NCBI GenBank assembly: GCA_021234155.1
Contig: JAJEKV010000261.1
Coordinates: forward strand, 62,001-126,000
DNA length: 64,000 bases
Direction: 5' to 3'
DNA from: Isoetes taiwanensis
Lineage: Eukaryota; Streptophyta; Lycopodiopsida; Isoetales; Isoetaceae
Below the pieces are notes generated by a model. It worked only from the letters and a program-made list of their open reading frames with translations. It made no database searches and was not told the origin of the DNA. The translations under genes were made by a program, and so were the position numbers. Within the stretch, counting starts at the first letter, position 1. Every line of letters begins with the position of its first letter. Below are positions 1 to 10,659 of the stretch, piece by piece.

Positions 1-161
1 TGGATTGCAGGGTTTATGGAGCCACAAAGAAAGATCTGTGAGAATAAATTGGCCATTCTAGAGAATCCTAGAACATGAGCATTCAGTATAGGCCGGAGGT
101 TGGTTCTATAAGCCTGACGCCAGATTTTGCACAAATATTTGTATCAGATGCTTGCATAAAG

Positions 162-1395
162 CTAAAATTTCATCAGAGTATCAACTGAGGTTAGAGTCTC
201 AATGCTGTCTGCAACAGAGTCAATATTCAACTGACCTAGGATTCCAAAACTATTTGAACAGTGTATTTTGCTTTGTGATTCTGCATTTTCAGAATTATCA
301 ATATCAGAATTTTTGCTTTCCATAATTAATGACTCTTCTTTATCCCTTGAGTTATTTTTATTCTCTGGGATTGGAGAACATGTTTTGATCCCAAAAGTTG
401 ACTGGCAAGTTTCTCTGGGATTATCTAGGATTTTAATCCCTTTATGCCTTTCTGCTGCTGCCTTTTTAAAATCCAGCATAATACCCTTTAAGGTTTGATG
501 CAAATCAAAGTGTTGATGCTGAATAGGAGCCTTTCTCTTGAGCATTGTGTTAAAGTGCACAGAGTTGGTCACTTCTGCTTTCTGTGTTGGACAGCCAGTA
601 GCCAGATCTTTGCTATTATTACTCTTAAAGAAGGCACCCTTGTTGAGGACTTTAATTGTTGAAGGAGCAAGCTCAAAAGATGTGAATTTCCTAGGTATAA
701 AGCTGGTGGCCTTGTTTTCTTCTTGCATCAATTGTTTCTGTTTGAATTCTCTTTTTTTGAGAATTCTTTTTCTGCTACTATTAACCCTTGTATATGGTGT
801 CCATTGTTGGAAATTATATTTGGTATATTCTTCCCATCTTTCGCAAAAAAACTCTTTCTTGAAATTACATCGTAGAAATTCTTGTGTGCTTTCATATTGA
901 CATGCTTCTCATAAATAAGGCAATAAAGCTCCCATTAGAAAGTTATCTTCCTTATTCCCCATATATTGAAAAGGATGCAAGACAACATATTTTGGATTTC
1001 GAAACAATTTTCTGTAATCATCATCAACCATGATAGTGTTATGCACATTATACTCTGGATATTGTCTCCATACCTTCTTGAGATCTTTGATAAAAAAAAA
1101 ATGGCCTCTTATAAAAAAGCTCGTCATAACCTAAATTTGTGCATTTTCTTTGACACCATAAGAATTTGAAGACCTTATCATTGGGCACAATCTTTTCCAA
1201 GCAAGTCAATAAACCTGTCTCAGACATTGTTGTCCAAATTGCACCCTCTGCAAACTTTAGAAGATGTTCGATAAATGCAAGGCAGTTCGGTCTGACTATG
1301 ATCTCTTGTTTATTATCTTCCAAACGTACACATTTTAATAAAACCCCACTCATATCAAGAATAATAAATTCCCTCAAGCCTTGTTAAAATATTGA
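162..1395 (-). pseudogene. FCP1/NIF-like HAD phosphatase pseudogene
   Basis: Read from right to left, the piece at 1377-1048 opens with IILDMSGVLL, which sits where HAD/FCP1 phosphatases carry their DxDxT nucleophile loop, followed by IIVRPNCLAF and GAIWTTMS. The frame then changes across a 9-10 base A-run (about 1092-1101), and 1127-909 continues with IMVDDDYRKLFRNPKY, the usual third HAD motif, and HPFQYMGNKEDNFL. An in-frame TGA (about 910-912) separates this from a C-terminal tail read in the same frame to 162, ending in a low-complexity Ser/Asn-rich region. A possible splice acceptor lies at about 1395, so 5-prime exons may be missing. The second Asp of DxD is replaced by Ser, so catalysis would be lost even without the frameshift and stop. 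FCP1 proteins normally dephosphorylate Ser residues of protein tails such as the RNA polymerase II CTD; whether this copy ever did is unknown. Confidence 0.68.
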
Positions 1396-1733
1396 TGTTG
1401 CTTGTACAACTTCCATATCTATTAGCAAATTGACAGTTATTCAATTAGTTCATCATACAAGAAGCAATGGTATGAAAAGAGCATTTATGATTGATTGGGA
1501 TAATTTAAATATATAACGATAAAATCACGTCATTCTTGTCTTTCCAATGACAAAAAATCTACAACATATATTGGACATAAAGAGGCTCTGGATCCTTGAT
1601 TCGACCATCATCATATTCCTACGAATGCAAAAAACAATTAGTTGAAACATCGAACATGTGTTCGAAGTGATATATTATGCTTCACCTAAATTAAGGTTCA
1701 AATTTGAACCATATTCGTCAAGTTGGATCTCAT

Positions 1734-2834
1734 CTAACATTTTTTAACCTCAAAATCACTTGTAGGGCCGTAAGCTCTAAAACATAATGCATTTCTCTTA
1801 TGAACATGGAAAAGATTTTCACCTGGATTTTTGTTAACTTCCTTGTCTGCAAGCGTTGGGGACTGCAACCCTTCCTCTTGTAACTCTACCTCATGTTCCT
1901 CTCCACCATTATGTTCTATATCATGGTCTCTATTATGATCTTCTATATCCTGGTCTCTAGACTTCGGCATGACTTCTTCCTTTCTTGCAGGGGAGTGTAA
2001 CCCTTCCTCTTGGTCTCTAATCTTTGGCATGGCTTCTTCCATTTCTGCAGGGGAGTGTAACCCTTCCTCTTGGAAGGGTACATCATGTGTGTCTACATTT
2101 TGCTCTTCCTCTATGTCTATAATCGGATCTACATCTATATCTTCATCTACGTCTTCATCTTCCCCATCAAAAGTATCTTTATGAGAAAGCTCTTTTGGAG
2201 AAGATGTAGACAGAACCTGTTGTGCAGTCTAAAACTCTGTAGATGTAGATTCTAGTTCTTGAACTTCACATGATGTACGTGAATCTACGTGCACTTTCTT
2301 CTTGAGTATGTGAAATGGAGACAGCTTTGAAAACTCAGATATAATAGATTCAATTGCAGTCTTCTGAATAGCATTATCTGTTAAGACAATTACTTGTCTA
2401 CCAAGAAGCAATGCTTCCCGAGCAACATTGCCTCCACAATTAACCTCCACTATTGTTTGGTTTGGCCTAGAGAGGGCATCAATAAACCTAAGTGTACCAT
2501 TTCTCAATATCGTACCTTTTACAATCCCGCCGCCTTGCAATTCACTGGCCATTGAATAGCTCATAGGTTTTAGATATAAATCCAATTATTTAGAATCTTC
2601 AACCTGCAAAACTGGATCATAATCTGGAGCTGGATCTTCTATCCGAAAATATCCTTTTGCATCCTTTGAAACACGTGCAAGAATGACAAAAGTCTTCAGT
2701 GCAAGGATGCCTTTATCTGGTGCATTAGTTTCATGGTAACCAAAAAGAATTTGTACTTTGCCCTCAATAGCTTTCAAGGGTTCTGTGCAATCATGTATCT
2801 CATGCGGCATCAAGAAAATAGATAAGAATAAGAG
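1734..2834 (-). pseudogene. C-terminal exon of ParB/methyltransferase-like gene: SAM-binding half and acidic tail
   Basis: One frame runs from a splice acceptor (about 2836) to 1734, broken by a TAA at about 2586 and a TAG at about 2229. After a segment with FGYHETNAPDKG and RIEDPAPDYDPV comes GTLRFIDALSRPNQ, then VEVNCGGNVAREALLLGRQV and IVLTDN. This is the layout of the C-terminal part of beta-class N4/N6 DNA methyltransferases, where a helix and 'sRPgd' precede the FxGxG motif and 'GR..ig.d'. The FxGxG is degenerate (NCGGN). The tail has an Asp/Glu run (2110-2160) and repeats of EEGLHSPA...PK.RDQ (1960-2070). In beta-class enzymes the DPPY motif precedes the SAM motif; the upstream exon has VIVVYNIGP in that place, also degenerate. 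Catalytic activity is unlikely; homology is inferred from pattern only. Confidence 0.5.
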
Positions 2835-2935
2835 CTCTGCAAAACAAAAAATAAAAAAAATACCAAGATGCAACGACCATAAGAAATAATATGAAAGTAT
2901 AAAATATTAAACTGTAAATCTTTATCACAACATAC

Positions 2936-3182
2936 CTCTTTGTTGATATCAGCCACCAAACTAATAATGTCTTCAAACAATTAAATCTATAGTTCTCTCT
3001 TTTTCAAAAACCCTTACATCTCTGGTCTTTGTAACCTCCGGTCCTATGTTGTACACAACAATAACTTTATGGTCCATTTTAACATGTCCATAATTTGTAT
3101 CCCACATGGCTTCAAGCTGATCAGTGGCAAGACTTGGCATACTACTGCTTTTACTTTTATCCAAAACTTCTTTGCACCACGC
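2936..3182 (-). pseudogene. Exon of ParB/methyltransferase-like gene, 3-prime side of the LINE insertion
   Basis: This is the second half of an exon split by a LINE. Reading on the minus strand from the insertion point gives WCKEVLDKSK, then MWDTNYGHVKMDHKVIVVYN. A one-base frameshift near 2983-2990 follows; the downstream frame reads FEDIISLVADINKE and ends at a good donor (GAG|GTATGT, 2936/2935). Joined to the acceptor near 2836 it continues as KELLFLSIFLMPHEI, so the intron 2835-2935 is well supported. Removing the LINE joins HLEA at 7453-7465 to WCKEV in the same frame. VIVVYNIGP occupies the place of motif IV (DPPY-like) of a beta-class methyltransferase but lacks the catalytic residues. 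Confidence 0.55.
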
Positions 3183-3633
3183 TGAACAATAGCCCCAGGC
3201 GGAGGTAACTGTGATCGTCCCATTAATGGCAATGCTAGGGGTGGTAGTGTTCGAACCCTAGGTAGAGGCAATAATGGGGGTGGCCATAGTGGAGGCCCGC
3301 TCGGAGGGGGTAGCGGTGGCGGGGATGACCAACCTCTTGAGGGTACTAGCACTGATGTCCGAGCCCCGGATAGGGATGATGCTGGTAGGCTTAGAAGTGT
3401 TGGTTCTGAGAATGGTAGGATGGTCGTAATGTTGGAGGTGGTAGTGTTAGAGCCCCGACCAGAGGGCCAGTCTCAACTGAAGGGATGCAAGAAGCCAGGC
3501 AAGTTGTTCACCAGATCTCTCGGTTGGAGAGTTGGGCTGATGAGGTAGACCGCATCTCGGAGGTCAATCCATTGGCTCTAGAAGGCCCGCAAGTTTCGCC
3601 CCATCGCGAGAGGAGGAACAAGACTGTTGTGGG

Positions 3634-4120
3634 ATGATGAATAGGACAATTCTCAGTTGGAATGTGAGGGGGGTGCGGTCCTCCAGTAGTAAGAGGGCTA
3701 GAGTTTCTTTGGCACTTCGTCAGCTCCATCCTGATATTGTTTGTATTCAGGAGCATAAGTGCCACAGGGGAGATATGACACAATTGATGGATATGGTTGG
3801 AAGACATTTTGCATCCATTGCCTCTTCCTCGGGGCGGTCTAGTGGGGGTACTCTTATTGCTTGGAAAATGAATGTTAATGTTACATACTCCGCAGCAGAT
3901 AAGTATGGTCGTTGGGCAATTATTAAGTGGCTTGAGGGAGGACAAGAATGGGGGATTGTGAATGTCTATGCCTCAAACCAGCCATCTCAGAGAGGTGCTC
4001 TATGGGCCACAATAAGAAACAAGATAAGGAATCTTGGTGGTTTGCAAGTAGCCTAGTTGCTACTAGGAGACTTTAATATGGTAGAGCAGCCGGATCGCCT
4101 CGCCCCAGTCTTGTTGTTGT
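3634..4120 (+). pseudogene. LINE endonuclease (APE-type) fragment
   Basis: An exonuclease-endonuclease-phosphatase fold start, ILSWNVRGVRSS, is followed by the glutamate motif CIQEHK and a segment ending in an in-frame TAG near 4056. Immediately after the stop the frame reads LLLGDFNMV, the usual catalytic Asp/Asn strand. In intact L1 elements this domain nicks the target DNA to prime reverse transcription. Later parts of the domain are in shifted frames (for example around 4170-4260), so the enzyme is dead. Assignment as plant L1 is confident; the subfamily is not determined. Confidence 0.75.
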
Positions 4121-5174
4121 GGGGTTTTGAGAGGGACCAATGGTCTAGATTGTTGCGGGGGGATCGGCTATGGTAGAGGTGGAAGGAGATTTGTCTTTCA
4201 CATGGTGCAATAGGCGGATCGAGGGCGTGGCCTATGCCGGACATGATAGATGTTATGCCTCCCCCGCACATTGGATGAAGTATCCTCTCTGCATAGGAGC
4301 AACATTCTTTCCACCTCCATTTCAGATCATTATCCTCAATTGTTGTGTAGCCAAAATACTTCTACCCCCAAACCCTCGAGCGGTATTTTCGTCACGAATA
4401 CCCGCCACTTGACGGATGAAGTCTTCGCCTCATTGTCGGGACTTGTGGCTCAATACCTTCTCCTCTCACGAGTGGAATGGCGGGCATGGTGGCAGCATTG
4501 GCTCGGGTTAAACGTTTTGCTAAGGCTTTTGGTAGGCGTGAGTTCAAAGGGAGGCGTGCGGGAACTCCACTTACTCTATAGAGAGTTGGGGCGGTTCGGG
4601 CACAACCTTACGATGGCATCAGGGAGAATGCCATACTGCGAGATCATATCTCTAGAGCGAGGTCAAAGTTAAGGAAGCTCGGGTGAAGTCCTGGACTTAC
4701 TTGGCTGAAACAAGGAACCACGAGCTCTTCGGTTTTCTTTAGGGCAGCAAGGCGCGTCGGTATCGCGGCATCAATGGCATCCCTTACTTTGTCGGATGGT
4801 CGTAAATTGGAGGATCCTGCTGATCTCCGGAGGTATGTGCGGCCATTTTCAATGTTCTTTGCTAAGCGGTCGTTTCCATACGAGCAAGAAATGCAAGATC
4901 TGGTTTTGGCTCTTGGTTAAGCCATCTATCTTGCACCATCGGTGATAGTTTAGAAGGGAACTCTCAAAGGAAGATTTAGAGGGTGCATGTATGTGCATGG
5001 CTAAGGATAAGTGTCACTGGGCTGGATGGGGTGCTGTGGAATTCTTTCGGACTTATTGGGAATGGGTGGAGAGTCGATTGTATCGGGGTCTATCTTGACT
5101 TGTTTGCGGTCTCATGAAATGGATAAAATTCTTAACAACGCATGCATTTCCCGATCCCTAAGGTAAAATAGCCA

Positions 5175-5890
5175 TCCACGATCAATGATTGGAGGCCTAT
5201 TTCTTTGCTCTCCTCTGTGTATAAGATTATTGCAAAAGCTTTGGCAGAAAAGCTTAAACTGGTTCTAGCTTCCTCTATTAACAAGGTTCAGTCCGGGTTC
5301 ATCCCAGGAAGAAACATCTTAACTAATGTTGCTGCTGCTTATGAGGGCTTGTATTGGGCTAGGAAAACAGGTCAGGGAGTTGTTTATCTTAAGCTCGATT
5401 TTGCGAAGGCATATGACAGTGTGCGCCGGGAGTTTTTGTCTAGTGTGCTTTCCGCTTTGGGTTGTGGTCCACGTTTTTTACGAAAACAGTTATGAAGCTT
5501 CACCGCGTCGGCCGAAGCTACGATTGTGTGCCAGGGGGAGCCCTCCCCGTTCTTTTCGATGGGAAGAGGAGTCCGTCAGGGCTGCCCTCTGGCCCCATTT
5601 TTGTTTACCATGGTGGCGGAGGCATTATCACAATTGCTCTTGACTGCATTAGATGAGGAGTGGTTGAGGGTCTTGGATTGAGCAGCGGCCAGATTTGCAA
5701 TCGGTTTATGATGACACTTTTCTCTTTGTGGGCCGAGAAGAAAGCAATTTGCGTAATGTTAAGGGTTTGTTGGATACATTTTCCTTGGCTTCGGTTGTCT
5801 TCTTAATTGGGGAAAGTGTTAGGCTGTGGGCTTTGGAGGCGCCGCCTCCACCTTGTTTGTTTCTCTTCCTTGGAAGGTACTCCCGATGAA
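5175..5890 (+). pseudogene. LINE reverse transcriptase, broken
   Basis: Conserved L1 RT blocks are readable: WRPISLL (about 5188), QSGFIPGRN (about 5290), LDFAKAYDSV (about 5395), then in another frame VRQGCPLAPFLF (about 5571) and a YDDT block (about 5706) standing for the catalytic F/YADD. At least two frameshifts lie between 5495 and 5700. The domain copies element RNA onto nicked chromosomal DNA in active elements. The RNase-H-like and zinc-knuckle tail follows to about 7290. Confidence 0.75.
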
Positions 5891-7452
5891 TGCATGTACG
5901 GACACGGGCATTCCTTTGGGGGGTGATATCTCTATGGGTCGTGTTTGGGATGAGATTTTGCGGGGACTACTGAAGCACCTGGAATTGGTGGAAGGGTAGT
6001 AAGTTGTCGATGGCGGCAGGATTCTGTAGCTAAAGTCGATTGCTCAGCAGCACCCGCGTATATACGTCTGTTATGTTAGCTCCGAATGCAAGGTTCGTGA
6101 ATGGACGTAATTGTCCAGAAACTTTGTTTGGGGAGGGACCGCGAAGGAGCAAATTGGTTAAAGTAGCACAGTGGAAGTGCCTCCGCCCTCGAGAGAGGAT
6201 GGGGGTTTGGCAATCCTAGATTTGGCTTTGCATTTTAAGGTGTTAGTCTCCAAGTTTGTGCGGAGTATTCTCCATGAAGAGGTGTTCTCTCGGTGCAGCA
6301 TTGCTTTTCTGATCCCTCGATTGTGTGTGGCTTTTCACAAGCCATCTGTCCAATGAAGTTGCCTTGGGCCTTGCTTTACTGGTCCGAGGCCCTACCACCA
6401 CAGCGTCACCTTTTCTCAAAGGTGTGCTGCGAACTGGGAGCATGTGCGAGTGCTTTTCGAATGTAGACTATGCATCGATTATTTCATCACACTTCCCCCT
6501 TTCGTAGGTTCCTCATACGCCTCCCATTATACTTGCCTTTATCGCCGCCTGCACGCTCCGGACAGCCCAGTTGATCGAAGCTATCCGCGCAAGTGGCTTC
6601 CTGTATTCCAAATTGCATATTCTGTTCTCCTCCAGGGAGAGGTGGTCTTTCAGATTTGGAAGGTTCATTCAGGGGTCGATGCGTCATGTTTTGTTCGTTC
6701 TTGTTACCGAACATTGGTTATTCATGATACTTTACCTCCTTCTGACAAGTGGGCACTGAAGCGAGGGGTTCTTGTTGGCTCTCCGCCCGGACATGGACTT
6801 GGAACTCTCCCCAAAGTTAGGGTTCTCTTGTGGCAAGTGGTTACCGATGCATTAGGGTAAATGTTCTGGTGCATAGATTTAAGCCAACTGTGAGTTTTCT
6901 TTGCCCCTGCTGTGGCTCTCATCGGGAGTCCATTGAACATTGTCTAGTCTTGTGCCCACATTTGCAAGCTGCATGGGATTGGGTCAGAGCATTGTTCCGG
7001 ATCAGGATGTGTAGCCAGAAGATACTTCTTCATGTGTTTCCAGCTTCATGGTCCTCTTCTAAGAAGCAGGCTTTCCATCTGTGTAAGGCGTGATTGGTTT
7101 GGTTGATTTGGAAACGGCGTCGTTTATGGATTTTTCAAGGGATTCAGCAACCTGCAGCCTCTCTAGTTCCACGACTCAGACATAAGCTATTCCAGAGTTT
7201 TCTTGTGTTTACTGGCCTAGAGGAGACAAAGTTTTGCATCTGGCGAGATATTTTACACATTGTAAATGCGAATTGGGAGTTTGTACAGTGATTACTAGAG
7301 GTGATTGGAAGTTTACGCTCTAGTTTTTTAGTATGGAGTGCTGAGGTGTCCTTGTCCCTTCGGGGCATTCTTTTTCCTCACTACTCCTCTTGTATCATTG
7401 CCATTCTTTTAATATAAGTGTCTCAGTTCTTCAAAAAAAAAAAAAAAAAAAA

Positions 7453-7904
7453 GCCTCTAAGTGTTTCCATGATGAAGCAATTGTAGGACTCTCTGCAAAT
7501 AACCTTGACGAAGTCAAAATTTGGTCACGTGTATAATTTCTCATATGAGTTAAGATTTTCTCTTTTAGTACTCGGCACTCTTTCATCCGATCAGCGTACT
7601 CTGCCACGTGTTCAAGCCCTCGTTCATTTGCCTTCTTGCTCTTCCAAGTAATTGAGCCTTTTAGCAATGCATTTGCAACATCTTCTAATTTCTTAATGTT
7701 TAATTGTTGCGTGCAACGAAACAATGATAAGGATATCTCTTTTCCACTTCTAGCACCTCCAGTATTTCTTTGCCAATCCCTGTTATACATATCAATAGCT
7801 TTGCTCCACTTATCAAATATATTCCTCTTTGTTGTTAAAAGGTTATAGATCACAAAAACTGATGCCTTCCCTCCAAATGTGACACTTACAATTTCAACAA
7901 ACTC
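7453..7904 (-). pseudogene. Exon of ParB/methyltransferase-like gene, 5-prime side of the LINE insertion
   Basis: The exon starts at a good acceptor (TATGCAG|GAG, 7905/7904) and runs open to the LINE edge at 7453. It encodes a basic, helical segment: FVEIVSVTFGGKASVFVIYN, NIFDKWSKAIDMYNRDWQ, LFRCTQQLNIKKLEDVANAL, then HLEA at the junction. It joins the preceding exon in phase (AEFK|EFVEIV) and the following one across the LINE (HLEA|WCKEV). I do not recognise this stretch as a named domain. In the protein order it lies between the ParB/DGQHR-like region and the methyltransferase-like half and may be the linker or helical target-recognition part. Confidence 0.5.
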
Positions 7905-8053
7905 CTGCATAATAAGAATTAGACTTATTAGAAACTTCCAACAATCGTTGGAAGTTGAATTATGAACATTTAAATATCAAGAAACTTCTAACTTTGAACA
8001 CATGTTGGAAGCGCGAGATTGAATTAAAAAAAATAACAAAACAAAATAATCAC
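7905..8053 (-). other. Intron with two copies of the CTTCCAAC palindrome
   Basis: Intron between the two exons, with donor AAG|GTGATT (8054/8053) and acceptor TATGCAG (7905). It contains CTTCCAACAATCGTTGGAAG at 7935-7954 and a half-copy AACACATGTTGGAAG ending near 8011. These match the cluster at 16486-16972 between the divergent genes, so the motif is distributed inside this gene block and not only in its promoter. Confidence 0.6.
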
Positions 8054-8960
8054 CTTAAATTCTGCACTGGTCGCCTTTCCTTGGACTGGATTTTGCAGGG
8101 CATTTCATGATTTCCCATTGTGCCCTAGCTTGCTCAAACTGTTCTAGAAAAGGTGAGACAAATTTATTTTTTTCATTCTTCTTGTTCGCCTCAGATGAGA
8201 TTTCCATTAGTTTTAATATTGGTGTGTCATGAGCAATGATCCTAGTTGCACACATGCCCCGCCTTATCCTGTATTCTGGAGATTCATTTGAGAGCAACTG
8301 CATTGCCCTCATGGAATGTTGATCGGCTATTACTACAAACCTCATCTCTTTGCTACAAACTTCATCCAAAGTCTTTACACAAATAGTTCGTAATGTATTG
8401 GCATCTATAGGCAACAAGTCGGCTGTCTTCGGAGTGCTAGTAGGATGCCTCAACATTTCATTCCTCAGCCATTGAACATGACTTGGATTGAATTTCCGAT
8501 AATTCCACTGTGCAAACTCCTTAGATTTACTAAGGTCAGGAATAATGCAGTTATGAACATTGATCATGATGGGAAGCAGAAAACCAATTATAAAATACTT
8601 TGAATCTTCTTTAACTGCCTCTCCAATGTTAAATTCATGTTTTTTCTTCTTCTTCGAACTTCCTGCACTACCTGTAACCTTTTTTCCATCATCTGTCTTC
8701 ATGTTTAATGGCAAAACTTCAATAATAGCATCCTTTGTTAATCCTTCCTGTAAGCAAATTATGGCTCTATCATTTGCATTTGATATTTTTACGGCATTGG
8801 CATCTGTGCCTCTTTTCTTTGCTAAAGCTTTCTCCTTTCCCTCTTCTTGAGATTTTCTTTTCTCATTTTTTGCATCCTCCTTGCTTTCTTCTTGAGACTT
8901 CCTTTTCTTCTTTTCTACATCATCCTTTAAAGCATCTTTTTTCTTCTTCAATAATTTGGA
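8054..8960 (-). pseudogene. Exon of the same gene: lysine-rich N-terminus and ParB/DGQHR-like region
   Basis: An open frame of about 298 codons begins with Lys/Glu-rich repeats (RKSQEESKEDAKNEK, RKSQEEGKEKALAKK; about 8830-8930), probably a nuclear-localising or disordered segment. A globular part follows with FIIGFLLPIMINVH, FNPSHVQWLRNEML, LLPIDANTLRTI and FVVIADQHSMRAMQLL, then ISSEANKKNEKN. The order 'position-fix helix, then V-x-D/A-x-Q/G-H-x-x-R-A' resembles ParB/sulfiredoxin-fold and DGQHR proteins (vvDGQHRlxAl). Near the 3-prime end a one-base shift puts the last codons out of frame; the other frame reads QGKATSAEFK into a proper donor at 8054. ParB-like homology is inference from a short motif; a host gene of unknown family is the alternative. 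Confidence 0.42.
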
Positions 8961-9049
8961 ACAACTCTGAGTACCTTTGGGCTATTTGCAAGTTTTGCAT
9001 AAACTTGAGAACCAGTATCCTCTCTGGATAATTTTGAACAGATCATACG

Positions 9050-9177
9050 AAGCCCGTCATAAAGGTCATCATGAGAATGCAACCAGCAGCTTCCAAATCA
9101 GCATAACTAGACAGCTTCCAACCATAAAGTCTACAACTGACCTCAATTTCCTCAGTCTGAGCCATTTTATTGACATC
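9050..9177 (-). pseudogene. Continuation of the N-terminal exon, 3-prime side of the Ty3 insertion
   Basis: After the Ty3 element is removed (duplication ACATC at 9173-9177), the minus strand reads DVNKMAQTEEIEVSCRLYGW and KLSSYADLEAAGC, then in a shifted frame HDDLYDGLRMICSKL and REDTGSQVYAKLANSPKVL down to about 8965. Two frameshifts separate these pieces from the next exon. No known domain is recognised. The coding look (no stops within each segment, balanced composition) and the exact target-site duplication argue that this was exon sequence. Confidence 0.45.
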
Positions 9178-9498
9178 TGTTAGAGCCTGAACTCTAATCT
9201 TGCAAGAAGGATGAAAAACCCAACAATCCAAGCTCAATCTATCAGATCAAGGCAATGCACAACACAAAGATTCATCATGTCCATAGCTAGATCAAGCAAA
9301 AATCCTCCCCCAATACACCGTCTCTCTGTTCTTCTCTCTCTGCTCAGATAATACTGTGATGATCATCCCACAATGCATACGTACAAATATCCTGCACGCG
9401 TGCATGCGCGTATATCACTCCATATATGGTATACGGTCTCCTATAGTGGTGAGTGTGGTGAGTGGTGATGAGTGTGGTGAGTGGTGACCACCCCAACA
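9178..9498 (-). repeat. LTR (downstream copy) of the Ty3 element
   Basis: 321 bp, TG...CA ends, preceded by target duplication ACATC. Its right edge is a GTGGTGA-type minisatellite (about 9447-9488). Compared with the partner at 15805 it has about 29 extra bases, including a stretch near 9378-9405. Confidence 0.92.
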
Positions 9499-9916
9499 AT
9501 GGCGACCACAGTGGGAAAATGTGCCACTCCGTGGCGGAGAACCCACAACAAAACAAACTCATATGGTCCTTGGGACATGTCCCCAAATGACACATTTACA
9601 TGGATGTTTAGAAAGAAAATACCCTCCTCAAATCCAAATGGTGATAGAAACACAACGGTCCAAAATGCCGGTGACGAAAAGCGAGCCTCTCAGAATCGTG
9701 GGGCAAACTTTGAAAGCTGATATCTTGAGTTCCAGACCTCCGTTTGACCTGCACCATAACTCGTTGGATTCGTATCGTCGAAACGCATCTTTTAATGTAG
9801 GATAGATGAAGTATTATTGAACTGTCGCCATCTGTTTTTACAGAAAAACGACATGCTGTAACCCAAAAGTTCTCCACAAATTCTCTGTAATTGGAGCTAT
9901 GCCAAATCTGAATGCC

Positions 9917-10500
9917 TCAGAAAAGCACTTCTCTTTCAAAATAAGGCCTGAGATCCTTGCCATTTCTGGGATTAGGCAACAATTCCCCTTCTGGAATCAT
10001 CAAGTAGAAAGCCCCACCTGGTACTTCTTTATCAATAAAAAATGGGTCTTCCCATGGGCTTTGAAATTTGGATAGATGCTTCTTAGTGGTCCTGCACAAC
10101 ACCAATTGGCCTTCCTCAAATGGATTGACAACCTGTAACTTGTCTTTGATAAGCTTTACTTTTACGCTTATGCCTCATATTGAAGTCTCACGCCTCTTGT
10201 CTCATCTCTTGCAATTGCAACAAATCATCCATCCTATTATGCACTTGATTTGGAGTTGGAACTTCTCCTAAATTCTCATAATAAGGTAGCTCCACAAATG
10301 AACACAAAGGAATGTCCAAATGAATAGGCATCACAACTTGCACTCCATAAACCAATTCAAATGGTGTAAATCCTCAGCCAATTTGTAAGTACACGAAACT
10401 CCATAAGGCACTGTCAAGGCTTCATGCCAATTTCTTTGATTATCCTTCCTTTGTTTTAGCCAAGATAGCTTTCAGAATTTTGTTAGTAGACTCGGCTTGC
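9917..10500 (-). pseudogene. Ty3 integrase C-terminal part
   Basis: Minus-strand frame 10105-9917 reads FQSPWEDPFFIDKEVPGGAF and then NGKDLRPYF, the small barrel-like C-terminal region typical of plant Ty3 integrases before the 3-prime LTR. Upstream, to about 10600, the catalytic core is in broken frames. Confidence 0.65.
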
Positions 10501-10659
10501 CCATTGCCCCGTGGATAATAAGCGTAAGCTTGCACATGTTGAACACCAATCTTTTACGTTAATCGAAGCTACTACTTTCCCCATGAAATGAGTTCCCCGA
10601 TCCGAAAAAAAGAATGGTTGGAACACCAAACCGAGAAATCAAATTGTGATAAAGGAAAC

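Larger units (their letters stand above)
3181..7452 (+). mobile_element. L1-type LINE with 20-A tail, inserted in an exon
   Basis: Non-LTR retrotransposon on the plus strand, opposite to the gene it interrupts. From 3181 a Gly-rich frame resembles the end of ORF1. ORF2 starts at 3634 with an endonuclease beginning ILSWNVRGVR, followed by an IQEHK motif; the GDFN motif sits past a stop near 4056. The reverse transcriptase (about 5190-5720) shows WRPISLLSSVYKIIAKALA, QSGFIPGRNIL and LKLDFAKAYDS, then a YDDT block near 5706. A terminal zinc-knuckle-like CPCCGSHRESIEHC lies near 6903. Many stops and frameshifts make it inactive. It ends in 20 As (7433-7452). The left edge is at 3180/3181; only GC is shared at the two ends. 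Confidence 0.85.
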
